From Dactylonectria macrodidyma (lineage: Eukaryota > Ascomycota > Sordariomycetes > Hypocreales > Nectriaceae): a stretch of DNA of 64,000 nucleotides. How positions within the stretch are numbered: position 1 is the first letter of the stretch; each line of letters opens with the position of its first letter. The notes under the pieces are model-generated. The model worked only from the letters and a program-made list of their open reading frames with translations, was not told the origin of the DNA and did no database searches. The DNA lies in contig JAGMUV010000035.1 in NCBI GenBank assembly GCA_020744425.1, positions 310,001-374,000 of the forward strand, written 5' to 3'. Of this stretch, positions 32,065 to 43,767 are shown piece by piece. The translations under genes and the position numbers were made by a program.

Positions 32065-33445
32065 CAGTGGGTCCGATTTAATAACGACACATTCCGAGTC
32101 AACCCGGTGTACTAGTACCTTCACTAAATGAAGGGCGCATTTCAATCTGCTATTATGCATTTAATTAAATTTCAATTAAATAGTAATATATATCAATTTG
32201 AAGCCCTTTAATCATAGATTCTTATTATACATTCAATACCTAGTATAGTAGCCGTTGGCCTGAATGACAGCCGCAAGCCGGGAGTGCATGGATTTGACTA
32301 GGTTATAGACCACTTCATCTTCAATTTGCGGCCAAATCTCAATCGCGGCATTAATAAGAGCCTGTTTTGATGCCTCATTCTTAGGCATGTAAGTAAGTTC
32401 CGGATACCTCTTACAGATCCTCTCTTTCAGTATTGCCCATAGATTTTCAATGGGGTTGAGGTCAGGGCTGTACGGAGGCCAGTCTATTACCTCCGCCCTC
32501 CGACTCTCACACCATTCATAGATCCAGTTACAGACGAGGCGACTCGTAAATAGGCTCGAATTATCGTGCTGGAAGAGGCTGTTCCTTGTGACAATACGAG
32601 GAAGGTGCTGCTTCAAGCACTCGAGCAGGCGGCGTGCCGTTACACCACCACGTTCAGATTCTGGATCTCCGTAAAGTGGCACCATCGGCAGCCTCCTGCG
32701 GCAGTTGAAGGCGCTGAAGAACATCTGTGAGTGGCGTGTAGGCGTGACCCGGGTCTGAACATTATCTCTGAATAGTCTCTCATACTAGGAATTATTAGAA
32801 GAGCCGCAATCGCAAACGAGACACATACCGGTTTACAGAACACTCAAGTGCGTCTCTGACCCTCGCCGCGAGCTACGATTGTTTCATCAGAGAAGGTTCA
32901 ACGGCTCCAAGATTCCTCAGACTGGTTGATATATCGATGAGCAAACCGTAGACGTTTTCTCGCTGTCTCTGGGCTTATGAACGGTCGTAAAAGTGACTGG
33001 AAGTGCATGATCCCTTCCCGCCGGAGGGTGGAAGTTAAAGTCTTAGCATGACAGCTTAAACCGGCCTCTTCGATAAGCTCACTAATGACAATGTGAGGGT
33101 CTCTTCCTATCACTAGTAGCAACCGCCTCAAATCCCTCTTTGTAAGCTTGTGTGGACGGCCGGGTCTGGGTTGATCCCGGGCAGATTGTTGTTCTTGATA
33201 CCGGCGTACCACACCGTAAATTGCGTGCCGACTTACGCCCTCCTCACGGGCGATCCGGGCGGCTGATATGCCCGAATTGTGTCTGCAAACGATCCTCGTT
33301 CTCTTGTGAAGAGAATGATGTGGCTTAGGAGACATTTGGACTTAAATTGGAAGCACAATGTGTGGTTGAAGTTGATGATGGTTTTGGTGTAGGTCAAGGG
33401 AAAGCGGGGTACGGAAAAGTGTGTCGGAACTTTTTTCCCCCCACT
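32065..33445 (-). mobile_element. Tc1/mariner-type element nested in element A
   Basis: Termini CAGTGGG at 32065 and CCCACTG ending at 33445, each flanked by TA (32063-32064 and 33446-33447), span 1381 bp. The termini share CAGTGGG and a later YCCGACACA-like block. It encodes a DD34E transposase on the minus strand. It sits between two genes of element A. Confidence 0.85.
32233..33335 (-). pseudogene. Tc1-type (DD34E) transposase with two stops
   Basis: Starting at 33335: HTH_Tnp_Tc3-like helix-turn-helix (ARIAREEGVSRHAIYGVVRR), a GRPHKL linker, then FSDETIVARGEGQ with the first D, a 45-nt intron (GTATGT...CCTAG, about 32828-32784), LFQHDNSS with the second D, and SPDLNPIENLWAILK with the E, ending NGYYTRY. 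Two premature TGA codons lie just before the intron (after EESWSR and after GEGQRRT), which puts the 3' half out of reach. The remainder is well conserved, so the copy was inactivated recently, plausibly by RIP-type C-to-T or G-to-A changes. Confidence 0.85.
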
Positions 33446-33645
33446 GTAGATGTCGCATATCACTACTAGGTTCGTGCGACTGGGAATGAAACGCGGCCCG
33501 TACTTTGGGGTCGTGTATCCGGTTTCACATCCGCCTTGTCGCATCAAGGATTCCAATCCTAACGAAATGAGCTGAAATGACTGTGCCCGAGCACATGGCT
33601 GTTCAATTTCTTTTGTTCTTTAGATAAATTCTCATCAATCGACTG

Positions 33646-34365
33646 GTGCCATCAATGATCCCTATGGAACCAATTGTCTGATGCTAGATCATTCTCGTCT
33701 GGCGATGCGTGATTTTCCTTCTTAGCCGCTGCTCGCCGTAGTAATTCCTCCCCTAGAGCGCGCCATTGCATTGGCGTAATTGTACTAGTAATATCCTCTG
33801 ACTCCTGCCTCTTGTTGCGGCGTTGACTCTTGGTATGCCCTAGACTCTTGGTCAGCGTCTTGTGTACGGAGTATACTCAGAGAAATAGTAGCTACTTACG
33901 ATGGAACGAACAGGTAATCCCGCGCGACGAGTATGCGCAATTGGCGCATGCGCCAGTAGCGATACTCCTCTCAGTGTAGCATCCCTGGAAGATCCCATTG
34001 CCTCTGGCACAGTGATGACAGGGGTTATCCCGCTTTATCCCGTAGACAAAGATGAGGATGGCATCGATATTTTGCGTACGGGTCAAATCAAGCTTGGGAA
34101 TAGATGACCGGCCTTGTCTTGACCTAGTATTCAGCTGTAAGGGTCGGGGAAGGCGATATGGCTCCTGGAACTTCGAGACTTTATGAGGTCGTATTAGTTG
34201 CGCCTTGGCTAGAGCCCAGGATGTCAATTCGAGAGGATCCGTAGGCTGAGGAGCCGTAGTCGGGATAGAGGGGAGGGATGAGCTGGATATTGTTGATGAC
34301 ATGGCTGATGTAGTGGTTAATTGGGGATTTGGTTTTGATGCGGGTCTTACGAAGCGGAATTCCAT
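33646..34365 (-). CDS. Element A Cys-cluster protein (accessory 2)
   Basis: Exon 1 runs from the ATG at 34365 to 33900 (about 155 residues) and includes CHHCARGNGIFQGCYT and GACANCAYSSRGITCSF. The homologue in element B reads CDKCTKNNGALKG and PACANCDWNRSGAACSF at the same place and has an intron at the same position. The six shared cysteines suggest zinc binding. A GTAAGT donor follows at 33899; the best downstream reading (basic, RRNKRQESED, ending about 33646) is not in phase with the obvious acceptor, so exon 2 is uncertain or frameshifted. The N-terminus is Ser/Pro-rich. Function unknown. Confidence 0.55.
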
Positions 34366-34488
34366 TATGAGACCATCGAGGTTGGGACTTCATAATATGA
34401 ATAGGAAAACGTTAAAACGGGATTATTCGATATTTGTGGATACGGTAGGGTACCCCTATTGAAGGGTTTTGAGTTATGGGACACTTTG

Positions 34489-35003
34489 TCACGATGTGTA
34501 TTTGGGTAGCAGGGCGTGTATATGGCGTGTGCCTGCTATAGCAATATCCTTCTAGCTATTTTAGCATAAAGGGTGTACAGGGACTCAGAGCGGGGACTTG
34601 ACACAATCAAGAACATACACACACCCAATCAGGTGCCACACTCGACAAAAGCTCGTAACACACTTTGCATTACAGTCAACCGTAGTGTGCTACACTGTAA
34701 TTCAGCATGGGGGTATTGCTGACTCAGTATTTGGACATGGTCGCGTCATCCGAAAAGGGTTATGCACCTCATGTCCTACCGTGCAACCGTACCTTGGCCG
34801 CGCACTTCTCCCTCAACTGCTTCTCGCTCCTCGGCCGGCGGAGAGGGCGTACTTGCGAATTTCACAGCACCGGTATACAGCTTGCGATTAAACGTGCAAA
34901 TTATTGGATTCAAACCTCTGAATAATCCTCGCAAACTGGCGCCACACCCCATCGGAACTTTTATCAAGCCTACCAGTATAGAGTGCCAACAACGTCGACA
35001 CTT
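34489..35003. other. Intergenic, upstream of the ACT-domain gene
   Basis: Beyond the right end of element A. Short overlapping ORFs without motifs; the presumed promoter of the gene at 35004. Confidence 0.45.
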
Positions 35004-35366
35004 ATGAAAGACCCTGGCGAAACATCGCTCTCCAAGCTTCTCTCGACTTTGATCTCGACGCCTCATCCAACGACATATGTCTTCGCTACCTTCAGCGACC
35101 ACTCCGCGCTTCCGCGCGTGGCTGAAATTCAGCTCTTCTTTCGTGAAGCCGAGGGAGTAACGGTCATCACAACGCTGGAGTATGCGACGGCGCAGAAGAT
35201 AAACTACTTCTTTCCTTGCAGGATGATCACTCTCAACGTCACATCAAGCCTTGAAGCGGTGGGATTCATGGCCGTTCTAGCAACGAGACTGGCTGAAGCG
35301 AACATAGGCGTGAACCCTGTGAGTGGGTTCTACCATGACCATTATTTGTACCGGTCGAGGAAGTAG
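35004..35366 (+). CDS. ACT_3 (DUF2241-like) domain protein
   Basis: An intronless 120-residue ORF. GETSLSKLLSTL, YVFATFSDHSAL, LFFREAEGVTVI, CRMITLNVTSSLEAVGFMA and the closing GFYHDHYLY match the small ACT-fold proteins described as DUF2241/ACT_3, known from bacteria and fungi and thought to bind amino acids or similar ligands. Full length for the family. The ATG at 35004 begins the conserved region; the frame is open upstream to 34983 without a better start. It is one of the few ordinary genes in the window and is flanked by element A and a hAT remnant. No premature stop. Confidence 0.75.
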   Translation: MKDPGETSLSKLLSTLISTPHPTTYVFATFSDHSALPRVAEIQLFFREAEGVTVITTLEYATAQKINYFFPCRMITLNVTSSLEAVGFMAVLATRLAEANIGVNPVSGFYHDHYLYRSRK

Positions 35367-35639
35367 ACGAAACGGCGAGCGTCCTCAAGGTTCCAAACCA
35401 CTTAATTCAATCAACCGAATGCCTCAGTTGCGTTGAATTGACCTCATCAACGGTTGTCTCCAGTGGAGTTGGTCAACTGCAGGTCAAATTGAGTTGAATC
35501 GACACCGGTTGAAGTATGTTCCTCTCCAGGCGGACCTATTTCCACCCTCTCTCTTCCGCCGTCGTTTCTTCGGATCTCCTTGTTGTCCATGATATATCCT
35601 CCGCCCCCTCGTCGCCACTCATGTTCTCAGCAGGAAGAA

Positions 35640-36288
35640 GTAATACATCCAGATCGTCGATCACCCCAGCCCGTAACCACGGCCGCAAGACTTGACACAT
35701 CCATAATCTCAGCATCGAGCCGACTCCGCAGAGGCGTTACTATACGCCCTACCGCTGCAGATAACCTCTCACACTCTGCTGACATCGGCTAAACCGTAAG
35801 GAAATCCAGCGCCGTTCGTGAAAGACGGGGATATCGTCGTCTACGCTCATGCCAATACGAAATTGGGTCTCTTATTTCGTTATCCCCGTCCTCCCACGAC
35901 GACTGCCATAATTCGAGCTCGTCAATGTCCTCATCAATGCGGTCTGATGAAGCTTCCCCTTTCACCACACTGCATCTGGGGGCCGTTCGACTGCGCTCAC
36001 AATACGCTTGAATGGGTTGTAGTACTTCCTCTGCCGCTTCGCAGCGGGTTGGTCGGCCACCGGACCTCGTACAATCTGGAGATGGCGATATTCCGTTTCC
36101 CATACTTCTCGGACGATATGCTTCGCCTTCGTGGCCCACTTCGTAATATCCTTCCACTCGTTCTCGAAATATCCCCATCGGAAAGCTTGGTGCAGCGCTA
36201 AAGCCGTATAGTAGATTGGTGTCTCGTCCAGTCCGCTATCCGTACTTGGGCATTGTAGAGGGAGCTCTACCCACTCCTGATTGGTCAA
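35640..36288 (-). pseudogene. hAT transposase C-terminal fragment
   Basis: Minus-strand fragments in family order: YYTALALHQAFRWGYFENEW, KHIVREVWETEY, then after a frameshift near 35960, ISYWHERRRRYPRLSRTALD and, past a TAG at 35789-35791, MSAECERLSAAVGRI and VTPLRSRLDAE. This is the hAT C-terminal dimerisation region. The N-terminal part is absent. Different from the other hAT remnants here (YWHERRRR rather than PLQWW), so a separate family. Confidence 0.75.
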
Positions 36289-36408
36289 TTAGATCTTATC
36301 ATTTGATAAGATTGTAAGATTGTGGATGCTGAAGTCCTTGAGGAGTCGTCTAATTTTATTGATTTTGCTCAATATATATTGTGGTGACCTCTCACGTGAG
36401 TTCAGATG

Positions 36409-36490
36409 CTACTGAACATGCTGCCTGCTACTGCCTGCTACTGCCTGCTACAGCCTGCGCTAGCTCGGCTACTGCCTACCTGCAGCCTAC
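36409..36490. repeat. CTGCCTGCTA tandem repeats (hAT subterminal)
   Basis: Four or more direct copies of CTGCCTGCTA, then degenerate copies (GGCTACTGCCTACCTGC), located about 160-240 bp before the start of the hAT gene at 36651. A perfect 9-bp-arm hairpin (ATCTTATCA, 293-301 and 304-312 past 36000) lies just outside. Interpreted as subterminal repeats of that hAT element. Confidence 0.55.
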
Positions 36491-36650
36491 TTGGCACTAC
36501 GTTGAATAGTTCACTCCTTTGCATATATATATAGCTAGAAACCTTGGCAAGGAATCAACTTAGTTCTCATCTCCTTCCCTGCCTGTTACTACCGGCATCC
36601 ACACCAATATATTGTTCTATACTCAATCTTTATTATATAGATCTCTAACC

Positions 36651-37865
36651 ATGCCTTTCCCACAGGATTCATTATCCCTTACCGTCCCTACAACGCCCTC
36701 CATGCTGAGCCTCTCCTTGCCGGCGCCCAGTGTTGCTTCTAGTGCTCCTCCGAGTATTGCCTCGCTTCCCGCCGAGAAACTTTTAATCTGGACCTTTCGA
36801 TATGCCAGAGGTTCGGAGCCCGAATTCAGGCCAAAGGAGAGATCTGATCCAAGTGGGAAGTCCTCAAGTAAACGCCTACATTACTCTGTCGCTTGTTGGG
36901 ATAATAAGAAGAAGAGTTGGAGTATCATATATACATTAGGAGCGAGAGATTAAGGACTTCATTGATAAACACCCCGAATGCGATAACTTTCGACTTAAGG
37001 TGTTTGAGTGGGATATATTACTTACGCGTATAGAGAGGTTTCTCTCTGTATTTGCTAGTGGTATACTATGGGTTGAAGGCAGTGAGGCTTCATTGTCCCA
37101 GAGCCTTACCCTGATGGATGCTATCCTCACCTTCTTTGAGGATCAGAAGGTTTATCCTATTTCATCAAGATAATGCTTAAAGCTGATGTTGCATAGGTGC
37201 TATATAAATCAGGTCCAGAGAAGGACCTCCGCATGGTTCATTCTATTGAGATGCGCTGGTTTATCCTTGATAAATACTACGCCCTGGTTGAGTCAACGCC
37301 AGTATACGCCGCCGCGATGCTTCTCGATCCCTCGAAGCGGAAGCATTATCTTCTTCAGAACTGGCCTGAAGAGTGGCATCAGAAGACTATTGATGCTGCT
37401 TATTCGATCTGGCAGAAGTAATACGCGCATCTCCCTCATGAATCACTCCCTGCTGCTGCTGCTGCTGCTGCTGATATCGAGACGTCTCATCCATCCTCGA
37501 AGAGGGTAGAGGATGAATTAGACCGGTTGAAACGTCGTCTAAGAGTTCAACCTACTTCGCAAGAGGATGAAGATACGTTTATGGCGTTTATTGAAGATAA
37601 AACTATTGATCTTGATGCTCCAAAGACAACTCCTCTTCAGTGGTGGTTAGTTCCAGAGCAGCGCCGGCGCTATCCTCGTCTCCACCGTATGGCCATCAAT
37701 ATCCTCTCAATCGCACCCTCATCTGCTGAACCAGAACAACAATTCTCGGGCGCACGCCGTACACAGAGCTGGGATAGGCTTAGGTTATCGCCAAAGAACG
37801 TCCAGAGGTTAGAGTGCATGGCAACTGGTTTGCGAGGAAGCTCATCTCTTCGGAGGAGCTGCTAG
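36651..37865 (+). pseudogene. Internally deleted hAT transposase
   Basis: An N-terminal piece (36651-36953) with a Ser/Pro-rich leader and LPAEKLLIWTFRYARGSEP is followed directly, past a stop, by C-terminal sequence: IKDFIDKHPECDNFRLK, a likely intron (GTTTAT...CATAG, about 37149-37195), then LRMVHSIEMRWFILDKYY, LDPSKRKHYL, a TAA at about 37420, TTPLQWWLVPEQRRRYPRL and SAEPEQQFSGARR. The catalytic core with both aspartates is missing, so this is a deletion derivative. Tandem repeats at both sides (36409-36490 and 37977-38145) fit an element that could once be mobilised in trans. Confidence 0.75.
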
Positions 37866-37976
37866 AGATGATTGTAGAGGCTATGGAGATGGATGATGAG
37901 ATGGATATTTATTTCGATATGAAGATTGAGATGTATATATAAAGAGGCATATTTCGAAGAATTGAGCATATATGCA

Positions 37977-38145
37977 GCATCTACCTTCCCTACCTACCCT
38001 ATCGTCTACCCACCAATCTACCCACTACTCTACCCACCAATCTACCCACTACTCTACCCACTACTCTACCCACTACTCTACCCACTACTCTACCCACTAC
38101 TCTACCCACTACTCTACCCACTACTCTACCCACTCTACCCGGGTA
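37977..38145. repeat. CTACCCACTACT tandem array
   Basis: A 12-bp unit CTACCCACTACT repeated about 11 times with minor variants (CAATCTACCCAC), followed by an inverted GGGTAGAG stretch to about 38200. It begins about 110 bp after the hAT coding region and probably forms that element's 3' subterminal region. It translates as a PLLY repeat, which should not be called a gene. Confidence 0.6.
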
Positions 38146-38334
38146 GGATAGAGGAGACCCCTCCTCTACCCTGGGTGGGGTAGAGAAGTGGGTAGAGCCC
38201 CCTCTACTCTACAATGCCCAAGTATGGCTGCTGGACCTTCTCCTAGGACACTGCGAAAAGTGGAAGGTATACGGCTAAGTTTTACATCTTCTGCTTTATC
38301 TATAGCTTATACGGCATGCTAATCAGCTAATTAG

Positions 38335-39045
38335 GCCCACTACTCGCAGCCGAGCAATCGCGATGATCGTATAATTCACTCTATCGATATGTGCTGGTTT
38401 ATACTCGATAAGTATTACACTATGACCGAGGATGTCCCCGTATATGCCGCCGTCCTCCTTCTCGATCCTTCTAAACGCAAGAGCTATATCGAAGAATGTT
38501 GGCCCGAGGAATGGCGCGAGGGCGCGTTTGCCGCCGCCCGTAGTCTCTGGAAGGAAGAGTACAATCACGATGTCGAGATACAGCTCTCAGAGCAATCCTT
38601 GGCTGTGCCTGCTTTTTTAAAGCGAAAGAAGGATACGATGCTCTCAAAGATGCGCTTAGAGCTACGAAATAAGACGGTGGCGAGAGCACGGGGCAAGGAT
38701 GATTTCGATAGCTTTATCTCAGAGGCTCCTATCGCACTTGCAGAGGGTACTACGCCCGGCCCCCTTCAATGGTGGTGTAGTGAGGACGTTCGTACAGCGT
38801 ACCCACGGCTTAGCCGTAGGGCTATCGATATCCTGTCTGTACCAGCAGAATCAGCAGAGCCAGAGCGGACCTTTTCGGGGGCTAGGCTCACAGCTAGATG
38901 GGATAGGCTACGATTACTGATTGAGAGCATTGGGAAGATTGAGTGTATCGGCAACTGGCTGCGAGAGGGACATATTAGACCCTCAGCTGAGGGCGGGATA
39001 GGCCTCAAGTGTGATCCAGAGGCTATAGAGGGTGATACATCATAG
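38335..39045 (+). pseudogene. hAT transposase C-terminal third
   Basis: An open frame reading RIIHSIDMCWFILDKYYTM, LLLDPSKRKSYIEECWPEEW, GPLQWWCSEDVRTAYPRLSR, SAEPERTFSGARL and ECIGNWLREGHIRP, the full hAT dimerisation domain. The catalytic core and N-terminus are absent; homology starts near 38335 without a splice site or start. It is closely related to the interrupted hAT at 21465-25875. It lies directly after another hAT remnant, so the pair may reflect insertion or recombination between related copies. Confidence 0.75.
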
Positions 39046-40797
39046 CGTACAGGTCATACGGGGGCGATTGAGAAGTTTTCGGGCTATATAGCTACATCAA
39101 TCAATTCCTCTCACTTCACTGCAGTAGCTTAGCATCACGTGAGCCGTTATATGAATATGCATAGATATGTTATATGAATGTGTGTTGGAACATCGCGGCC
39201 AAGATACATACAAGCAGCAGATGGGATGCGGCAGGTGGTATATGCGCCCACCTGGAAGCGATAAGGGGACTGCCTTATCGGCCTATGGGGCACAGATCCA
39301 TATCTCCCCACTGCGCACCTGCTGGCTAGTTAGATGATACAACAACACAAGATCCATCAATACGAAGCCTAAATACAGCACTATTTCGGCTTCAACCAGT
39401 GGTTCGAACCCTACCCTTGTGAAACCTACAATGTGTTTTGCTAGATAAGTTCAATATAATATGAATATACAAAAAATAATATTCATATAGCCACGTATGG
39501 TTCACTTCATCAATGGTGATAGGAGCACGCAGATGCTCTTGTGGAAGGGCCGCTATGTCCTTGTTGAAGGTAGAGCGGACGTCATTGGGAAGGGTGCCGC
39601 ATTACTTGACCTCCATTAGGCTTGCTTTTGGTTCGGACGTGATGCTAGATCTCCATCAAGCTTGTTCAAGTCACGGACGCGATTCTAACGAGGTCTTGCT
39701 GCGACGCGCCTGGCAGGGGACTTACAGCACCATTTCCTATTCAGATCTTAGTCCAGAGACGACGTCTCTTAACCCTTGCTTAGCGCATTAATCCCTGTCA
39801 TTTGACTGTCCCAACCTGACTGTCCCGAGCCATTCCGGAGTGTGCCGGAGATATCACATTCAAGGGATGACTAGAACACAGGTAGTACACACCTATTAAC
39901 CAGCGCGTCCGTGCGAGGCTCTTGACCCATCCAGCGGTCGGCAAGTGCCGCTGCTGAATGCCAAGTGTCTAGCTAACTTTAGCAACCTCTGATCTACATT
40001 TTTGTCAAGTTGCCAGTTCGCTACGTTCAGGTCTCGAGAATCCTCACCGTGTCTTGCACCCTATGCCAAAGAGCTGCTGACGGCATTCTGTATGAGGGGG
40101 GCTCTGTGAATCCCCATGCATCTCCTTCCAAGGCCGATTCTTATCTTCCGAGATAGCTCGCGTCGTCTGTGGCGAGACATCGCATATGGCCTTGAGCATC
40201 CTGTTATGGCGACCCCGTGGTGAGCGAGTTATCCAGCAGCGCTACCCAGCGCCAAAGCTCGGTGAGTATAACACTACCTGTACTCGGAACACGGCTTGTG
40301 GACTGTAATGATCAGCGTTCACGTTGCCTGCCCCTTTTTGCTAGCTTCTCGTCATAAAACATGACGGGTTTCAAGACAAGGGACCAATATCCATGTCTGG
40401 GGCGATGGAAACCTGAAACCATAATCGTCCGGCAGGACCAGCCACATAGAGCAGTGAAGCTGCCGCCAAGGGCAAATAGAACCATGCTTTTGGGAAAGAT
40501 GACTCTGCTCTACCGCCATTGGTCGAATTTTCTCCCAAATTACCGCGCTAAAAGTGTCGGGCTAGGTTAGCCACAAGCCACTATCACCATCATCCTTTCA
40601 CCGGGGTTTTCTGCACAGTCAAGGTGCTACTCATATTTTGATAATTGAGTAGCTCTGCGGCGGAGTGTCGTCTTCTTTTCTCAGTTGGCCGCAGGTGATT
40701 TGTTTACCAAATAGTGCCCCTATATTGCCTACGATATCCTGCGTGGTTTCATTTCTTCGTACCGCCGCTATCCCTTTCCCCAAGGTGGAGGGCGACG
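39046..40797. other. Intergenic stretch before the membrane-protein gene
   Basis: No gene supported. A TGTTGGAAC sequence at about 39184 and a TTCAACCA end near 39393 hint at a decayed LTR without target duplication. Pyrimidine-rich sequence near 40600-40750 is the likely leader of the next gene. Confidence 0.45.
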
Positions 40798-42644
40798 ATG
40801 CATCTCTTGGGACGAGGATGGAGAATCGAGGAACACGTCGCGGGAGCGCAGAGCCTACGGGATCTTATCATCATACGCGACAAAGACAACAATAACGGCA
40901 ACGGCAGTGGCAATTCGAATAGCCGCAGCTCACAGAGTGGACAACCAGGTCCAGATGGGAACCTCACGGCTCCTCCTGGTCGAGCCAAGAAGACAACAGA
41001 GGCACCCACATCACCCACGACCGAATCCAGGGCGCCAGATATTCCCTCCAAAACGACCATCTCTCCGAAATCATCCGAGCCGGGTCTGCCTGCTCCCAAT
41101 CCTACCACTTCGACGGAAGCATCACAGACAACACTTCCTTCCCCACCGGAACCACTGGTAACAAGCGCTCGCATCGCAAGCACCGAAATTTTGCCTCTGG
41201 AATCTACACCTCTGGAAACTATCCAACGGGACACTGGCCCTACTGCATTCTTGCCTCCCGCATTCTCGGCTTCAGCAGATATAACTACTCAAGATGTAGC
41301 TCCACCGCCTTCTACCACATTGCCTCTGGTGGCTCCAATGGGACCGAGCTCATCAACCTCATCGCTACCCACGTCGACAATTGGGCCCACGTCCACAGAC
41401 CGGCCACCCAACTCCATCAGCTCCATCCCCAATGGTAACAGACAGCTGAGCAGTACAGCCGCAATAGCCATAGGGGTCATAGGTCTTACTCCTATTCAGT
41501 TCTGTTTCCCTCTCAGGCCACCTAGGCTAACCCGTTCGCAGTTGGTCTCCCTGTTATCATCGCCCTGATCTTCCTAGCGTGGAAATACCGAAGCTATACG
41601 GCCCGGGCCTACATCGTGAGCCGATTCCGAAGGGTGAGAGAGCGAATGCAAAATTCCCAGCGCCATGCCGCACGAAGCGATCCTTCCATGAGCGAGTCAC
41701 TTCTCGGCAATGAAACAGATATCGAAACCGGCAGTGACATCGACTACGCTAAGCCCCTGCCGTATTGGGATTCCCATCAGATCGTGACGCTGCCACAAAC
41801 CACGCCAATGGCCGTCGAGAGGCCGCGTCCAGTCCTACACCGATCCGTTAGCCGGTTGATGCGTCCAGAGCGTAATTCCATTCGAAGGGTGAAGGCAGTC
41901 GAGAACTCTCTCATCGAGGTTTCTCAACCTCCTCCCGGGTTTGCAGGCGTCCCCGAGCTGATAGCAATTGAACAGGGCAGTAGAGCTCTAGGTGGCGATA
42001 ACAATATACCTCTTTGCCACGTCCAAGGAGTCGCAGAAACAATACGGCCGCAGTCTGAAGCGGCATCAACGACAGCTGACGCGCACAGCGCCACATCTGC
42101 TACTTCAAGCCCTACATTCCGGAGTGCGGGTGACCGACGTACAAATCATTCCGGCTGGTCCGAGTGGTTTCTGCACCGCAGGTCCGAGGCTAGGCCGATA
42201 TTGGCGGTGGTTGAACACAGCAGCAGCGCACCAGCTAGGGACAATATACCCCCATGCTTTGTTCCAGACGTCGCAGAGCCGACATGGCTACAGTCGGACG
42301 CGACGTCAAGAGCTCCCGACAGGCAACGGCGCAGTGCTATATCTGCCACTTCAAGTACTACAAGCTGGAGTGCAGGTGACCGATACACAAGTCACTCCGG
42401 CTGGTCCGAGTGGTTCCGAAATACCGCGCCCGAGGCCGAGCTCCAACCAGGTATGAGACGACGCAGTAGTGTGAGTAGTATGGGGGGGGTAAGCATCGCC
42501 AGTAGCGGAGTGCTCTCGCCGGCCTTTAGGAGCTGGCCGATAGCACCGCCCACTCCAACGACGGCGTCCATTGTCGGGGTGACAGCGGACGGGGGTCAGG
42601 AGACGAGAAACGGAGGGAGTTCCACCGCCAACTCAGTCTTGTAA
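40798..42644 (+). CDS. Single-pass membrane protein with Ser/Thr/Pro-rich ectodomain
   Basis: Exons 40798-41482 and 41542-42644, joined by a 59-nt GTCTTA...CGCAG intron, give 595 residues. The intron splits the membrane segment, which after splicing reads AIAIGVIVGLPVIIALIFLA (about residues 220-240). Before it lie about 190 residues rich in Ser, Thr and Pro, expected to be O-glycosylated and outside the cell; after it the charged WKYRSYTARAYIVSRFRRVR and a 340-residue tail. This is the layout of fungal cell-wall or surface sensors, although no WSC or other ectodomain is seen. The tail contains a tandem duplication of about 80 residues, each ending HSGWSEWF. A clear signal peptide is lacking at the ATG used; an upstream exon or start may be missing. 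Confidence 0.65.
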
Positions 42645-43507
42645 ACTCGTCGACACTGGCTCTCTTAAGTCGGTAGAGCTGATTGTTGAAGGAAGTGTTC
42701 ATTCTGCGAAAGCTTCGATCGTTTGTATGCAGGGTATATACGGAGACGGGATCGTGCTTGACTGAGTCAGCTCGTGCTGTGACGAATTCAGTCGGTTTTG
42801 CAGGCTTGGGTCCTAGTCGCAACGCCGGAGAGTATCCAACGTTTGATGTGTAGTGAGTGAAGCCTCTTGTCAAATGCCACGTTGTACTTCCCTTAAAAAA
42901 AGAAAAAGTGGGGGGCCACGTGGGAGGGGACCATTTGGTATGTCACGATCCACTGATAACTGGGGCGTCAGCATGGTATCTCATGACATGCATTCATCCT
43001 ACCAAGCCCATCCCGTTCCGAAGCCCAGCCTATCCTATCCTTTCGTCCTCACATACTCATACACACATTCGTCATCCACGAATGCCTCTTCCTCCCTATC
43101 CCAACACAACTTGCTGATACGCCACTCCATGACGATCGTACAACCGCGATAGCAACCTCGTCAGTAGCAGTTCGGCTCTTGATTTCGATTTTAGCTGCGA
43201 AAGACTTTCTATGAGGGGTTCTTCTTGCACTAACGTTTTTACCCCTCTTTTGCTGCTAAAACGGATGCTGTTCCAGAATTTTGTGGCCAACTTAGCTTGC
43301 TAAGTTGTTCGCCATGGAGCTTGCTCCACATGAATCAACGGTTAGAGGAAGTATTCTATGAATCTTCCCCCATAAAGGACAAAAGAATATTCAAAATATA
43401 GATGAGTTTATATTTACTGATACTTGGCCTTTTTTTTCGTTGAATGGCATGAAATTGGCCATTTTGGGGGGGGGGTTAGAGATCACACTGGTGACGAGGA
43501 GGCCGGC
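42645..43507. other. Intergenic up to element B
   Basis: No gene supported. Two short hairpins (TTAGCTTGCTAA and GGAGCTTGCTCC near 43290-43332) and a G run near 43463 are visible; the hairpins resemble pieces of an LTR, but no ends can be fixed. Confidence 0.45.
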
Positions 43508-43767
43508 TACGGAAGGCCACAAGGGGCAGAGTTCCAAAATTCAACTTTTCAATTTTTTTCTTACTAGGGCAACCCCAATGTGCCATTATCCTTCTGTTTA
43601 ATCACATCTAGGGGATGCATATCACTGTAAAGATAAAATATCACTCAACAGGGAGAGCCCATTGTCGTGACCCTAATTTAGTTATGGTTGCTTGAGGCAA
43701 ATATTACGTTCGGCCACAAACGTGGCCATTTGGGAACGAAGTTCATTCATCATCCTTCTCTTACATA

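Larger units (their letters stand above)
27783..34488. mobile_element. Element A: three-gene integrase-type transposon
   Basis: Bounded by inverted repeats of about 21 bp, CAAAGTGTCCCATAACTCAA, at 27783 and, inverted, ending at 34488. Inside are a two-exon integrase-fold transposase (29129-30750, plus), a convergent accessory gene (31957-30788, minus) and a Cys-cluster gene (34365 to about 33650, minus), plus a nested Tc1-like element (32065-33445) and a possible LTR before the transposase. Element B encodes homologues of all three proteins. No clean target duplication is seen (left flank GTAACG, right flank TCACG). The family resembles eukaryotic elements with rve/IS3-like cores, but I cannot assign it to a named superfamily. 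Confidence 0.7.

Noticed and set aside
37926..38183. 85-residue ORF with PLLYPLLY repeats
   Set aside because: It is the translation of the CTACCCACTACT tandem array.
39182..39395. Possible Copia-like solo LTR (TGTTGGAAC ... TTCAACCA)
   Set aside because: The end is not CA with matching inverted ends and the flanking pentamers differ.
39395..39420. GGTTCGAACCC resembling a tRNA T-loop
   Set aside because: The T stem does not pair properly and no acceptor, D or anticodon arm is present around it.
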